Positions 17,673 through 26,886 of a stretch of 64,000 nucleotides of DNA are shown here, piece by piece. This DNA comes from JTS-AC122 sp050246015 (lineage in GTDB: Bacteria; Planctomycetota; Phycisphaerae; Phycisphaerales; UBA1924). Under the pieces are notes generated by a model. It worked only from the letters and a program-made list of their open reading frames with translations. It made no database searches and was not told the DNA's origin. Position 1 is the first letter of the stretch. Each line of letters starts with the position of its first letter. The stretch is from positions 12,979 to 76,978 of the forward strand of contig JBFWWU010000020.1 in the NCBI GenBank assembly GCA_050246015.1, in the 5' to 3' direction. The translations under genes were made by a program, and so were the position numbers.

Positions 17673-18290
17673 TCAGAGGCATTCGTCATGTCCTCCGAAA
17701 CCCCGAGAAGAGCGGCCCGGCATCGCGCTTTGGCGCGCGCGACCTCGTCGCTCGCGAGTGGTTCCCTCGGTTGCCCGGCCTCGTTCGGTCCCGACGTGTT
17801 GTTTGAGCTTTTGGATTCCACGGTGCTTCCAGTTGTTGACAGTGGACACTTCCACTCCAAGCGACCGGGCCGCGTCTTCGTAACTCAAGCCTTCACAGAC
17901 GATGAGCCGGACTGCTTCCCGTTCGCCGCCGCTGAGACTGTTCATCGCCGCGGATACGGTCTGCGGCTCCATCTCATCGGCTTCATTGTACGGGGCGGTC
18001 TTGGCCCAGTTCGCCGGGAGTGATTCCCGGCTCAGCCGATCGCCCACTCGCTTCCACCTCTCCAGCCGGCGGTACCGGCGCTTGAGGAGGTTGTCGGCGA
18101 TCTTGATGAGATAACTCACCGAGACCTCTTTGTTCTCAAAATCTTCCAGAGAAAGCAGCCGAAAGAACACTTCTTGCGCCACTTCCTCTGACGTCTCGGG
18201 GTCCGCGTGCTTCCGAACGAATCCGTAGACCCGTTCGAATGAACTCTCGAAGAGTTCCAGCACCGCTTCCCGCTGTTGCTGCGTCGCCAT
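17673..18290 (-). CDS. ECF-type RNA polymerase sigma factor, possibly frameshifted at its C-terminus
   Basis: Residues from the ATG at 18290: sigma region 2 (AVLELFESSFERVYGFVRKH ... SEEVAQEVFFRLLSLEDFENKEVSVSYLIKIADNLLKRRYRR) and region 4 (LSGGEREAVRLIVCEGLSYEDAARSLGVEVSTVNNWKHRGIQKLKQ). The last about 45 residues of this frame are Arg/Gly-rich with poorer codon composition. From about 17800 another frame, ending at 17606, has better third-position GC and protein-like text (LASDEVARAKARCRAALLGV), so a 1-base shift is suspected. It lies just upstream of the broken beta-propeller gene on the same strand, and may once have controlled it. Confidence 0.75.
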   Translation of the reverse strand: MATQQQREAVLELFESSFERVYGFVRKHADPETSEEVAQEVFFRLLSLEDFENKEVSVSYLIKIADNLLKRRYRRLERWKRVGDRLSRESLPANWAKTAPYNEADEMEPQTVSAAMNSLSGGEREAVRLIVCEGLSYEDAARSLGVEVSTVNNWKHRGIQKLKQHVGTERGRATEGTTRERRGRARQSAMPGRSSRGFGGHDECL

Positions 18291-19138
18291 CCGTTTGCTC
18301 CTGAGCAGCCTTGGCTCATTGTCTCGCGCGAGAACCCGGTCCGGAATGATGGCGACGACCATCGCCGCACGCCGCGCCGTACCTGCCCATGCGAGAACGC
18401 TCGATCGGTTACACAATCAAGTTCGGAGGCCGGAAGTTCCCACCAACCGGCTGGCGCCCAGCACGAAACGCTGAGCGTGGGTCACGTTACTTGACAATCG
18501 ACAGGCTGTCAACAATATCTGCCAAAATGCCACACAAAATTCCGGATCGATTGTTGAAAGAACATTCGATTCGGTGGATTTTCTTCACGCCGTTCTCATC
18601 GGCATCTTTGTTTCACTTTGATCGCTTCGCTTGATTGCTCGCGAGCCATGGACGGTTTCGCGCAGCATCTGCGCGTTCTCCTTCGCGCGGATATCCCACC
18701 AGCGTGACACGGATGCGTCGCGCGCTGCCTCCTCCGCCCGAACTCCCGGTTCCGGTGGTGCGGCATCGGCGTACGAGGTTCCGCATGGACTGCTCTCGGC
18801 TCGCCACGGACGGCGTGGATAACTCCCCTCTCTCGCTCACTCACTCCTTCACTCAGGTCCACTCCCTCGACCTCGACATCGATGCGATGCTCGGCGATGC
18901 CGCCGATCGATCCCGCGCCGCCATCTCCAATGAGCCACTCCCCCGCGCCCGCGGCGCGGAAGTTCGACGGGTCTCAACCTTCGTCCGTTGGCATTCAACC
19001 GCCGCGCTGCGCCAAAGCGCGTAAGCGGCGTTCCTCCACCCCATCAGACTCCTTCTTCGCCTCGGCTGGTGATGACGCGAAATGTTGCCGCGCCATCGTC
19101 AGCCGCGGTTATTTTTGATCACGTCTGCTGCGACCAGT
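18291..19138. other. Long intergenic region upstream of the sigma factor
   Basis: About 850 bp with no gene I can support; short frames on both strands have mixed composition. Positions 18480-18630 are clearly richer in A+T than the surroundings. An inverted repeat TTGACA-N10-TGTCAA lies at 18491-18512; read on the minus strand it offers a -35 TTGACA followed 17 bp later by TAACGT, a weak promoter candidate for the sigma gene about 200 bp downstream. The part from 18650 to 19130 may hold degenerate coding sequence. Confidence 0.4.
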
Positions 19139-20224
19139 TCACCAGCGTTCGGCGTCGTTCTGCGGCGCGAGCGGCCAGACCTTGCTCGGCACACCGTTGA
19201 TCGTCGTGCCGCCCTGCACGTTGTCCGTCACGAAGTTCAGGAAGTCGTGCGGGAAGTTCAACTTCGGTGTCGAAAGTTCATCCAATCGGCGAGATTGCTC
19301 GGGCGAAAGCCGCACGTCCAGACTGCCGACGTTGTCTTTGAGTTGTTCCAGCGTTCGCGCGCCGATGATGGACGAAACCACGCCCGGTCGATTATTGACC
19401 CACGAGAGCGCCACCTGCGCCGGCGAGGCCGAGACCTCGCCCGCGATCGCGATCAGTTCATCCACGAGCGTGTACACGCGGTCATTCAGGTGATTCAGCA
19501 CCCACGGACTCAGGGCCCGTCCCTCGCTGGGCCGGGAGTGTCTCGTGTACTTGCCGGAAAGAATCCCCCCTTTGAGCGGTGACCACGGCGTCACTCCCAT
19601 CCCGAGTTCCCTCGCCATCGGCAGCAGGTCCCCCTCCACCGTCCGCTCGATCAGCGAGTATTCGATCTGGAGCGCCACCAGCGGCGTCCACCCCCGCAAC
19701 TCCGCCAGCATCTGCGCCTGCGTGCACTTCCACGCGGGCGTATCGGAAAAGCCCAGGTACCGCACCTTCCCGGCACGCACAAGATCATCAAGGGCGCGCA
19801 TCGTCTCGTCCATCGGCGTGAGTTTGTCCCAGAAGTGCATCCAGTACAAGTCGATGTAATCCGTCTGAAGCCGGCGGAGCGACTCGTCGCAGGCGCTCAC
19901 AATCCCCTTGCGGTGTGCCCCGCCCCCGTTGGGATCCCCCGGGAACAGGTTGCCCATGAACTTCGTCGCCAGCACCAGCCGGTCTCGCTTGGCGCGATCG
20001 CGACCCAGGTGATCGCCCAGGATTTTCTCGGAGTGCCCCTTTGTATAGATGTTGGCGGTATCGATGAAGTTGCCACCGAACTCGATATAGGCGTCAATGA
20101 TGTTCTTGGACGCGTCAACATCCGATCCCCACCCCCACTCCATCCCGAAGGTCATCGCACCAAGGCACAGGGGCGAAACGCGCAACCCCGAACGACCGAG
20201 TGTGAGGTAGTGATTGAGAGGCAT
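19139..20224 (-). CDS. Aldo/keto reductase
   Basis: 361 residues starting MPLNHYLTLGRSGLRVSPLC. The AKR catalytic tetrad is visible: Asp55 and Tyr60 in FIDTANIYTKGHSE, Lys88 in LVLATKF and His130 in YIDLYWMHFWD. NADPH-binding SIIGARTLEQLKDN is near the C-terminus. Close relatives (YajO/Tas-like group) reduce aldehydes and ketones in the cytoplasm. The ATG at 20224 matches the family start; an upstream frame to 20353 overlaps other sequence and is rejected. Confidence 0.92.
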   Translation of the reverse strand: MPLNHYLTLGRSGLRVSPLCLGAMTFGMEWGWGSDVDASKNIIDAYIEFGGNFIDTANIYTKGHSEKILGDHLGRDRAKRDRLVLATKFMGNLFPGDPNGGGAHRKGIVSACDESLRRLQTDYIDLYWMHFWDKLTPMDETMRALDDLVRAGKVRYLGFSDTPAWKCTQAQMLAELRGWTPLVALQIEYSLIERTVEGDLLPMARELGMGVTPWSPLKGGILSGKYTRHSRPSEGRALSPWVLNHLNDRVYTLVDELIAIAGEVSASPAQVALSWVNNRPGVVSSIIGARTLEQLKDNVGSLDVRLSPEQSRRLDELSTPKLNFPHDFLNFVTDNVQGGTTINGVPSKVWPLAPQNDAERW

Positions 20225-20318
20225 ACGGAACGGTATGCGTCCTTCAATCGCGCGAACATGGCATCGGGGCCTGCGACGAGCGCCCAGCGCCGAGGAAACG
20301 ACCGACGAGCACCCGGCG

Positions 20319-22991
20319 TCAGGAAGGCGTTGATCGGCCCGGTCGTGTGACACGCGCCGCGTGCATCCTGATCAGGCAGCCAAAGTGCCGACCGCGTCGA
20401 GTGATTCCGGAAGCGAGCGGGGGAGGCGACGTGAACACCCCAGCCGCCGCGCCGCGCAGCGTATGCCAATGTTTGCCGGCGGCGAGGCCCGCCGTCTTGT
20501 GCGCCCACATCCAGCCCAGCACAAGGCCGGCAAGTCCGCTGAGCCCGCGCCCGTGACGCCGCGCGGTCCAGATCCAGTTGCGGGTCGCAAGGAAATGCCA
20601 GCGCCGGCTCTTGGCGGCGGCCGCGGGGCTGTCGTGCCAGACCACCCAGGAAGAATCGAAGTACACCCCTCGCGCGCCGGGCTGGGCCAGGATCTTGAGC
20701 GCCAAGTCCGTGTCATTGCGGTAGAGGAAATATTCCGACTCGTACCCGCCCACCGCCGTCCATACCGATCGGCGCACCAGATTGCCGCACCCCATGACCG
20801 GCCATCGATCGCTGATCCGGGGCGTGCCCGCCTTCTCACACCGGGCGAACGGCCACTCGGACGCCTTGGTAACGGGATGAAGCGGGTGCAGCGCCACGGC
20901 GTCCACGTCCGCGCGGCGCCGCAGGAGCGACAGCGCGCTCGTCAACACGCCCGGTTCGGGCCAGGCGTCGTCGTCGAGCACCAGCACGAACTCGCGGCCG
21001 GCGGCGTTCACGCCCTCGTTGAGCGCCGCTACGCCCATGTTCGTTGCCAGCGGCACGACCGTCGCGCGCGGACACGCCGCCCGGGCCGCGTCGGCGGACC
21101 CGTCCGCCGAGCCGTTGTCCACGACGATGATCTCGGCGCCGCGCAGTTCCGCCATCGCGTCCAACCGGGCCAGGGTCGCGCCGAGCATCTCGCGCCGGTT
21201 GTAACTCAGCACGATGATCGACAGCGACTCAGCGTTCGCCCGCGCCTCGTCATCGCCGGCGTGCTCCGCCGCCTGCTCCAGCGGGACCGGCCCGGCATCG
21301 CTGATCGTTGCGCGGATCGCGAGCGCCGCGCCGCGCGCCGAGGCCGCCGCGGCGCGGGCCAGGATCCTGCACCGATCGACCGCGGCGCATCGCCGCACGA
21401 CAAAGCCGGCCTTCTTCCCGGGAAGGGCATCGGGAATGACCTGAACCGTCCACGTCCCCGCGAACATCGAGTCGGCGATGTGCTTGGCGTGCACGATCGC
21501 CAGCCCGGGCGTGCCCGCGCCCAGGGCCCGCGCCGCCATCGCCGCCGCGCGACGCCGCCCGTCTACGAGCGGTTCGGTGATGTTGAGCGGGGCGCCGGTG
21601 CGCGCCGTGACGCCCCGCGGCAGCAGCGCGTCGATCGACCGGATCTGATCCGTAAGCGTCTCCAGTTCGCCCGCGGCCAACTCTCGCAGCACTCGCGCGT
21701 GCACGACGATGCGGCCCGAGCCCCCGCCCAGATCCCGCAGCGCACCGATCTCCGCGAGCCGGCTCGCGAGTTGATCCAGTGGAGCGAACCGCTCATGCTC
21801 GACTCGGTCAGCGGCGGCGGGCCCGGCCAGGCGATCCGATCGCGCCGCGTCCGCCAGTCCCCGAAGGTGCAACCGGGCCAGGTCGCCGCGGCCCATGAGT
21901 TCACACCCGACCGCGCGGCGGACCTCTCGCATCCCGCGCCGCACCTTCACGCGTAGCGCCAGTTCCAGCGTGCGCAGCGGGCCGAGTGCGTTGCGGGCGA
22001 CGTAGTACCGCGCCGCCAGCGCGAACCGATCGAACTTCGGATGCAGCACGATCGATCGACTCGACGCGAGCACGCGCTGGCCCGTGGCGCGCCCCATGCG
22101 GATGAACCAGTCCACGTCGTCCGCGTTCAGGAACACGTCGGGCATGAGCCCGGTTCGCCGGATCGCGCCCGCGCGCACGAGCACGCTGCACGCCGCCGCG
22201 TATTCGCAGTCCGTTTCAGGCGGCGCTCCCCCCACGCCGCGGAGCACAGGATGAAACCGGCCGTCACGCCGGCTCACGCGACCGCCCACCTCGAACACGC
22301 GCCCCGTCTCCGGATCCGCCACCGCCGACCCCACCGCGCACGCATCCGGTCGGCGGAGCATCGAACGAACCAGTTCCACCAGCGTGTCCGGCTTCACCCG
22401 CGCGTCGCTGTCAACGAGCCACACGAAGGCGTGCCGATTCACACCGCCGGGCTCGCGAATCACTTCCGACACCGCCTGCCGCAGCCCCGCGTTGAACCCC
22501 CCGCTCCCGCCCAGATTGCGCTCCGATCGAATGACATGGCACGCGATGTCGCGCGGCAGCGACGCCGATGACCCGATGTCAACGGCAATCGGCGGCGTGC
22601 TGGCGTTGTCCACGACGACCAGCGAAAGGTGAACCGCGAAATCCACGCGGCGTGAATCCTCACCCGTCCCCTCCGCCCCCACTTCCGCATCGGTTCCAGA
22701 CCGTTCCAGTTGCCCCATGTCCGCGAGGAGGTTCGCCAAATCGCCCGGCCTGTTGAAGCACGGAATCACGCCCCGGACCGAAAGTTCAACCGATTCACGC
22801 GCAACGGGCGCCGCGTCGTCAAGCCCGTCGCGGATCCGCGATGACCCGATATCTTCCACTGACGCACCAGGCCAGTGCGCCGAGCCACTCGCGGCCGACG
22901 CGGCCGCGCCCGCCGCATGGCGCGACGCTCCCTCGGCGTCTATCTTCGCCATGGGCTCCGGCGCGCTTGGTTCGATGCTCGGTGTGTTCAT
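20319..22991 (-). CDS. Double GT2-family glycosyltransferase
   Basis: About 890 residues with two GT-A domains in one chain. The first (RGVIPCFNRPGDLANLLADM, VVDNASTPP, ERNLGGSGGFNAGL, WLVDSDARV, then LNADDVDWFIRMG) resembles rhamnosyl/galactofuranosyl-type GT2 enzymes. The second (SIIVLSYNRREMLGATLARL, IIVVDNGSADGS, NMGVAALNEGVNAAG, LVLDDDAW, YRNDTDLALK) is a complete GT2 with D-x-D. About 200 residues between them fit no domain I know. The C-terminus has hydrophobic stretches (LAGLVLGWMWAHK) that may touch the membrane. It probably adds two sugars in turn to a surface polysaccharide or glycan. The start at 22991 is chosen over 23033 because the latter is only 14 residues longer and both lack a strong ribosome site. 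Confidence 0.85.
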   Translation of the reverse strand: MNTPSIEPSAPEPMAKIDAEGASRHAAGAAASAASGSAHWPGASVEDIGSSRIRDGLDDAAPVARESVELSVRGVIPCFNRPGDLANLLADMGQLERSGTDAEVGAEGTGEDSRRVDFAVHLSLVVVDNASTPPIAVDIGSSASLPRDIACHVIRSERNLGGSGGFNAGLRQAVSEVIREPGGVNRHAFVWLVDSDARVKPDTLVELVRSMLRRPDACAVGSAVADPETGRVFEVGGRVSRRDGRFHPVLRGVGGAPPETDCEYAAACSVLVRAGAIRRTGLMPDVFLNADDVDWFIRMGRATGQRVLASSRSIVLHPKFDRFALAARYYVARNALGPLRTLELALRVKVRRGMREVRRAVGCELMGRGDLARLHLRGLADAARSDRLAGPAAADRVEHERFAPLDQLASRLAEIGALRDLGGGSGRIVVHARVLRELAAGELETLTDQIRSIDALLPRGVTARTGAPLNITEPLVDGRRRAAAMAARALGAGTPGLAIVHAKHIADSMFAGTWTVQVIPDALPGKKAGFVVRRCAAVDRCRILARAAAASARGAALAIRATISDAGPVPLEQAAEHAGDDEARANAESLSIIVLSYNRREMLGATLARLDAMAELRGAEIIVVDNGSADGSADAARAACPRATVVPLATNMGVAALNEGVNAAGREFVLVLDDDAWPEPGVLTSALSLLRRRADVDAVALHPLHPVTKASEWPFARCEKAGTPRISDRWPVMGCGNLVRRSVWTAVGGYESEYFLYRNDTDLALKILAQPGARGVYFDSSWVVWHDSPAAAAKSRRWHFLATRNWIWTARRHGRGLSGLAGLVLGWMWAHKTAGLAAGKHWHTLRGAAAGVFTSPPPLASGITRRGRHFGCLIRMHAARVTRPGRSTPS

Positions 22992-23084
22992 GGAGCCGGG
23001 ACAGTCGTTCGGTGCGAGGGTGGCGCCGGCCAATCGGCATCCGGCGCCGGCCCAAGACGTTCATGCAACGATACAATACGGGGT

Positions 23085-23645
23085 ATGCCGATCCGTTCCA
23101 CTGATGCCGCGAATCTGGCCCGCGCGTTGCTCCGTTCTCGCGGGTTGCGGGCAACGCCCACGCGCATCGGCGTGCTCGTGACACTCGACCGGAGCCGGAG
23201 TCCCTTGACGATGGTCGAACTCGCCGAGCGCCTCCCCCGCGATGACGCCGACCGCGTCACGGTGTACCGCACACTCACGACCCTCCTCGGAGCCGGGATG
23301 GTGCACCGCCTGGACCCGGGCGATCGTGTGTTCCGGTTCGCCCTCGTGCGGCCACTGCGCGAGTCGCAGACGGCGGAGGCCCCGCACGGACCTACGACGG
23401 TCGAACGTTCGGCCGCCAACGGACACGGACATCCGCACCTGGTGTGCGATTCGTGCGGCACGGTTGAGTGCATGCAAGACGCCCAGGTCGTGGTGCAACG
23501 TCCGGGTGCGGCCGAACTCGGCGCCAAGGGATTCAAAGTGACCCAGCAGGAGGTCATTCTCCACGGGACGTGCGGGGAGTGTGCCGCGCCCGATCGCGCC
23601 GCGGGCCTGACCCGATGGAAGCGACCCCGCAAGCCGCGCCGATGA
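23085..23645 (+). CDS. Fur-family transcriptional regulator
   Basis: 186 residues. The N-terminal winged helix (ALLRSRGLRATPTRIGVLVTL ... DDADRVTVYRTLTTLLGAGMVHRL) is followed by the metal-binding dimer domain HGHPHLVCDSCGTVECM and a second Cys pair CGEC (C121/C124 and C163/C166). It could sense iron (Fur), zinc (Zur) or peroxide (PerR); sequence alone does not decide. A -10-like TACAAT (23072-23077) lies only 7 bp before the ATG, hinting at a leaderless transcript, but no clear -35 is seen. It is divergent from the glycosyltransferase gene, 93 bp away. Confidence 0.88.
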   Translation: MPIRSTDAANLARALLRSRGLRATPTRIGVLVTLDRSRSPLTMVELAERLPRDDADRVTVYRTLTTLLGAGMVHRLDPGDRVFRFALVRPLRESQTAEAPHGPTTVERSAANGHGHPHLVCDSCGTVECMQDAQVVVQRPGAAELGAKGFKVTQQEVILHGTCGECAAPDRAAGLTRWKRPRKPRR

Positions 23646-23659
23646 CGCCCAGGGCCAGT

Positions 23660-25195
23660 TCAGGACCGGCGCTGCGGGATGAGCCGCCACAGCACCGGCG
23701 CGCCCAGGATGCTGACCGCGAGGATGATGACCAGGATCCGGGCGCGCCGGTACGCGAGTTCCACGACCGATTCGACTCGCCCTTCGACGTCGGCGGCGGC
23801 CGCTTTCATGTCCTGGCGCCGGGTCTCCCAGATGCTGCTGGACGCCACCGACTCGGTTGACTGGATCAGATCCGTGAGTTTCGCCGTGAGGTCGCGCGCC
23901 TCGACAATCGTGGCGCGGTAGTCGTCGAGCGAGGGCGCGGGCTCCGTCGGCTGGGGGCTTCGGGACGACGCGTCCTCGAACGCGGCTCGGAGTTGCTCGA
24001 CCGATGCCACCAGTTCCCGCGACTGCTGCGCCAGGGTCTGGGCGGCTTCGATCGTGGAGCGGAGCGAGCCCAGGGTCGCGTCGAGTTCCTCACCCCGCGA
24101 TTCTAGATCATTCAGCGTCGCCGCCCGCTCGGCCGCCAGTCGGTCAAAGGCCTGGTCGATCGCCGCCTGACGTTCGCTCGCGACCATGTTCGGCAACTCC
24201 GCCTTGAGGTTGGTCATCTCGGTGGTGACCTGCTGGATGGAATCGCTGACACGCTTCAGGTCGGCGAGCGTGTCCTTGACCGCCGGCTGCCCCGCCGTCT
24301 GCGCCAGGAACAGGTCCGCCTGCCAAGCTAGCAGTTGGGGCGTGCGCTGCAGATAGAACACGGTGCGTTCGGCGAGGAGGCGGCTTCGCTCGATCTCGCG
24401 CGTCGCGGGATCAAGGCCGGCGAGCGGATCAACGCGGAACAGGCTGAACAGGCTCTGCGTCCGCGCCGTCGGCGTGTCCGCCGCCGCGCCTCGCGCCGCG
24501 ATGAACGCATCCAGCCGGACGTACGCCCCGTACTGCCGGTCCGGGTTCCGCTCCAGCCACTGGGCGATCAACAAGTCCAGTTCGGCCAACTGCTCGCTGG
24601 TAAACGTCCGGCTCGCCAGTTCCCGCACCCGCGTTTCACCCTCTCCGAGGACCGCCGATATCGCCTCGGTCTGCTCGTTGAACCACTCCGGCCCCAGCGT
24701 GGATTCGAGCAACCTCCGCTGTATCGTGAGCATCGCCGTCAGATCGAGCAGCGCGACCTTGGGATTCTCGTTGGTCGCGATCAGCGTGGCGGACTGCGCG
24801 ACCGTAAATCGCAACTTCTTCGCCGCCACTCTCGCCTCCCGCGACGGCAACCGGGCATCAACGCGGTCGATGACCGCCGAGAGCCGTATCGAGAAATCGT
24901 CCACGAATGACAGGATCGCCGACTGCATCTGTGCGGCGCCGTCGAGCGCCTGTACCGGGATCGCATCGGGCTGGACCGGCGCGGCTGCCGAGTCGGCCGG
25001 TGTTGCCGGCGACGAACCGACGGGTGGCGGCGATGGTTCGGCGGGGCGCGCCGTCAGCGCCTGGTTCAGCGCGCTGGATGTACCCGCCTGTTCATTTGAA
25101 CGCGCGCACGAGATCGCGAACCACGACGCCCAGAGCGTCAACGCTATCCCAAGGGCCAGTCGCGGCCCCGACGAACGGATCCTGTTGATCGGCAT
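23660..25195 (-). CDS. Coiled-coil lipoprotein-like membrane protein
   Basis: 511 residues from the ATG at 25195. The signal sequence ALGIALTLWASWFAISC ends in a lipobox-like cysteine. A Pro/Ala-rich spacer, a long mainly helical region with several coiled-coil segments (residues about 70-470) and a C-terminal membrane helix (RILVIILAVSILGAPVLW) followed by RRS come next. It would span the periplasm with both ends at the inner membrane. I do not recognise a family. It is convergent with the Fur gene, with 14 bp between the stops. Confidence 0.7.
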   Translation of the reverse strand: MPINRIRSSGPRLALGIALTLWASWFAISCARSNEQAGTSSALNQALTARPAEPSPPPVGSSPATPADSAAAPVQPDAIPVQALDGAAQMQSAILSFVDDFSIRLSAVIDRVDARLPSREARVAAKKLRFTVAQSATLIATNENPKVALLDLTAMLTIQRRLLESTLGPEWFNEQTEAISAVLGEGETRVRELASRTFTSEQLAELDLLIAQWLERNPDRQYGAYVRLDAFIAARGAAADTPTARTQSLFSLFRVDPLAGLDPATREIERSRLLAERTVFYLQRTPQLLAWQADLFLAQTAGQPAVKDTLADLKRVSDSIQQVTTEMTNLKAELPNMVASERQAAIDQAFDRLAAERAATLNDLESRGEELDATLGSLRSTIEAAQTLAQQSRELVASVEQLRAAFEDASSRSPQPTEPAPSLDDYRATIVEARDLTAKLTDLIQSTESVASSSIWETRRQDMKAAAADVEGRVESVVELAYRRARILVIILAVSILGAPVLWRLIPQRRS

Positions 25196-25302
25196 ATCGC
25201 AGTGTATTATGCGGCACCCGGCAACGGCTCCCAGCCACATTTAATCTTGGAACCCCCTGATCGAACCGCCCACCGGCGACGCGGTTCCGCCACACGCCCG
25301 GC

Positions 25303-26886
25303 TCACTGCTTCCGGTCCAGCAACCGGTACTGGATCGCTTCGCCCACGTGCGACGCCGTGAGCATCTCGGCCTGCTCCAGATCCGCGATCGTCCGCGACA
25401 CACGCCGGATCTTATCGTACGCCCGCGCCGACAGGCCCAGTTCGCTCATCGCCTGGCCCAGCATCACCCGCGCGTCCTCGCTCATCGGCGCGAGCCGATC
25501 CAGGTCGCGGCCGCTCAGTCGCGAGTTCGGCGTCATCGGCCCCTGCCTGGCGTTCTGCCTCTCCCGTGCCGCCAGAACCCGCTCCCGCATCTCCCGGCTG
25601 GACGTCCCGCGCGGAATCGACGGATCCGCCCAGACGCCCGCCGAGAGCTGCTTCCACGGCACCGCCGGCGCTTCCACATGAATATCGATCCGGTCGATCA
25701 GCGGACCCGACAACTTCGACAAATACCGGTCCATCGCCCGGCGCGACACCTCGTCCGTGGGCACGTCCCCCTTCGGCGTGGGGTTCATGGCGGCCACCAG
25801 CATGAACGACGCCGGGAACCGCACCGCCGAGTGCGACCGCGCGATCGTCACCACGTGATCCTCCAGCGGCTGGCGCAGCGTCTCGAGCACGTCGCGGGGG
25901 AACTCAGGCAACTCGTCAAGAAACAGCACACCATGGTGGGCCAGCGAGATCTCGCCCGGCCTGGGCACCGCCCCCCCGCCCACGATCGCCGCCGCCGACG
26001 CCGTGTGGTGCGGCGTGCGGACCGGACGCGTCGTCACCAGGCTCGCGCCGGATGGCAACTGACCCGCCGCCGAGAAGATCCGCGTGATCTCGATCGCCTC
26101 TTCCGGTGTCAGCGGGGGCAGCACGCCGGGGAGCGCCCGCGCCATCATCGTCTTGCCCGTGCCCGCCGGCCCGAGCAGGACAATATTGTGCAGACCCGCC
26201 GCCGCCACCACCAGCGCTCGCTTGACCGCCTCCTGTCCGCGCACATCCGCGAAATCGATCGGCGCGGTCGCTGTCTGCAGCAGCGTCGCGATATCCACCG
26301 GCGGGCACGGGACGGCCTCGATCTGTCCCGTGAGCAGCCCCACCACTTCCGCCAGCGTCCGGGCCGGATAGACGTTGATCCCGTCCACGACCGCCGCCTC
26401 CGGCGCGTTGTCCGCCGGGAGGATCACCGCGGTCGCGCCGCGCGCCTTGGCCAGCGCCGCCATCGCGATGGCGCCGCGAATCGCGCGCACACGACCGTCG
26501 AGCGCCAGTTCACCGGCGATGATCGTCGAACGCGGATCCACCCCGTGCTCGTCGCCTCCCGCCCCGCCAACTCCGCCCCGAGCCCGATTCGGGCGCACCA
26601 CGCCTTGGTTGATCAGCAATCCGACCGCGATGGGCAGGTCATAGATCGGCCCTTCCTTGCGCACGTCCGCCGGCGCCAGGTTGATCAGCACGCGCCCCAG
26701 CGGGAACACATACCCGGAGTTCGTCAGGGCCGACCGGACCCGCTCCAGCGACTCCTTGACCGCGATATCCGGCAGCCCCACCACCGTCGAACGTTGATTC
26801 ACCGCCGACTCGTCGTAGTCTACCTCCACCTCGCACGGGAGGGCGTCGATGCCTTGCAAGAGGAACGAGCGAACACGGGCAAGCAT
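25303..26886 (-). CDS. comM: ComM/YifB-type AAA+ ATPase (Mg-chelatase-like)
   Basis: 527 residues. The N-terminal ChlI-like domain (MLARVRSFLLQGIDALPCEV ... VVGLPDIAVKESLERVRSAL) precedes the AAA+ core: Walker A GPAGTGKT at 239-246, Walker B VLFLDELPEF, sensor HSAVRFPASFMLVAAMNPTP, and the ChlI C-terminal lid (GRDLDRLAPMSEDARVML). ComM promotes branch migration during natural transformation and homologous recombination. The ATG at 26886 gives the family-standard N-terminus; the longer frame to 27018 is rejected. Confidence 0.95.
   Translation of the reverse strand: MLARVRSFLLQGIDALPCEVEVDYDESAVNQRSTVVGLPDIAVKESLERVRSALTNSGYVFPLGRVLINLAPADVRKEGPIYDLPIAVGLLINQGVVRPNRARGGVGGAGGDEHGVDPRSTIIAGELALDGRVRAIRGAIAMAALAKARGATAVILPADNAPEAAVVDGINVYPARTLAEVVGLLTGQIEAVPCPPVDIATLLQTATAPIDFADVRGQEAVKRALVVAAAGLHNIVLLGPAGTGKTMMARALPGVLPPLTPEEAIEITRIFSAAGQLPSGASLVTTRPVRTPHHTASAAAIVGGGAVPRPGEISLAHHGVLFLDELPEFPRDVLETLRQPLEDHVVTIARSHSAVRFPASFMLVAAMNPTPKGDVPTDEVSRRAMDRYLSKLSGPLIDRIDIHVEAPAVPWKQLSAGVWADPSIPRGTSSREMRERVLAARERQNARQGPMTPNSRLSGRDLDRLAPMSEDARVMLGQAMSELGLSARAYDKIRRVSRTIADLEQAEMLTASHVGEAIQYRLLDRKQ

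Noticed and set aside
18596..19044. Small frames on both strands in the 18.3-19.1 kb gap
   Set aside because: Codon composition unlike that of neighbours and no conserved-looking motif; could be degenerate sequence.
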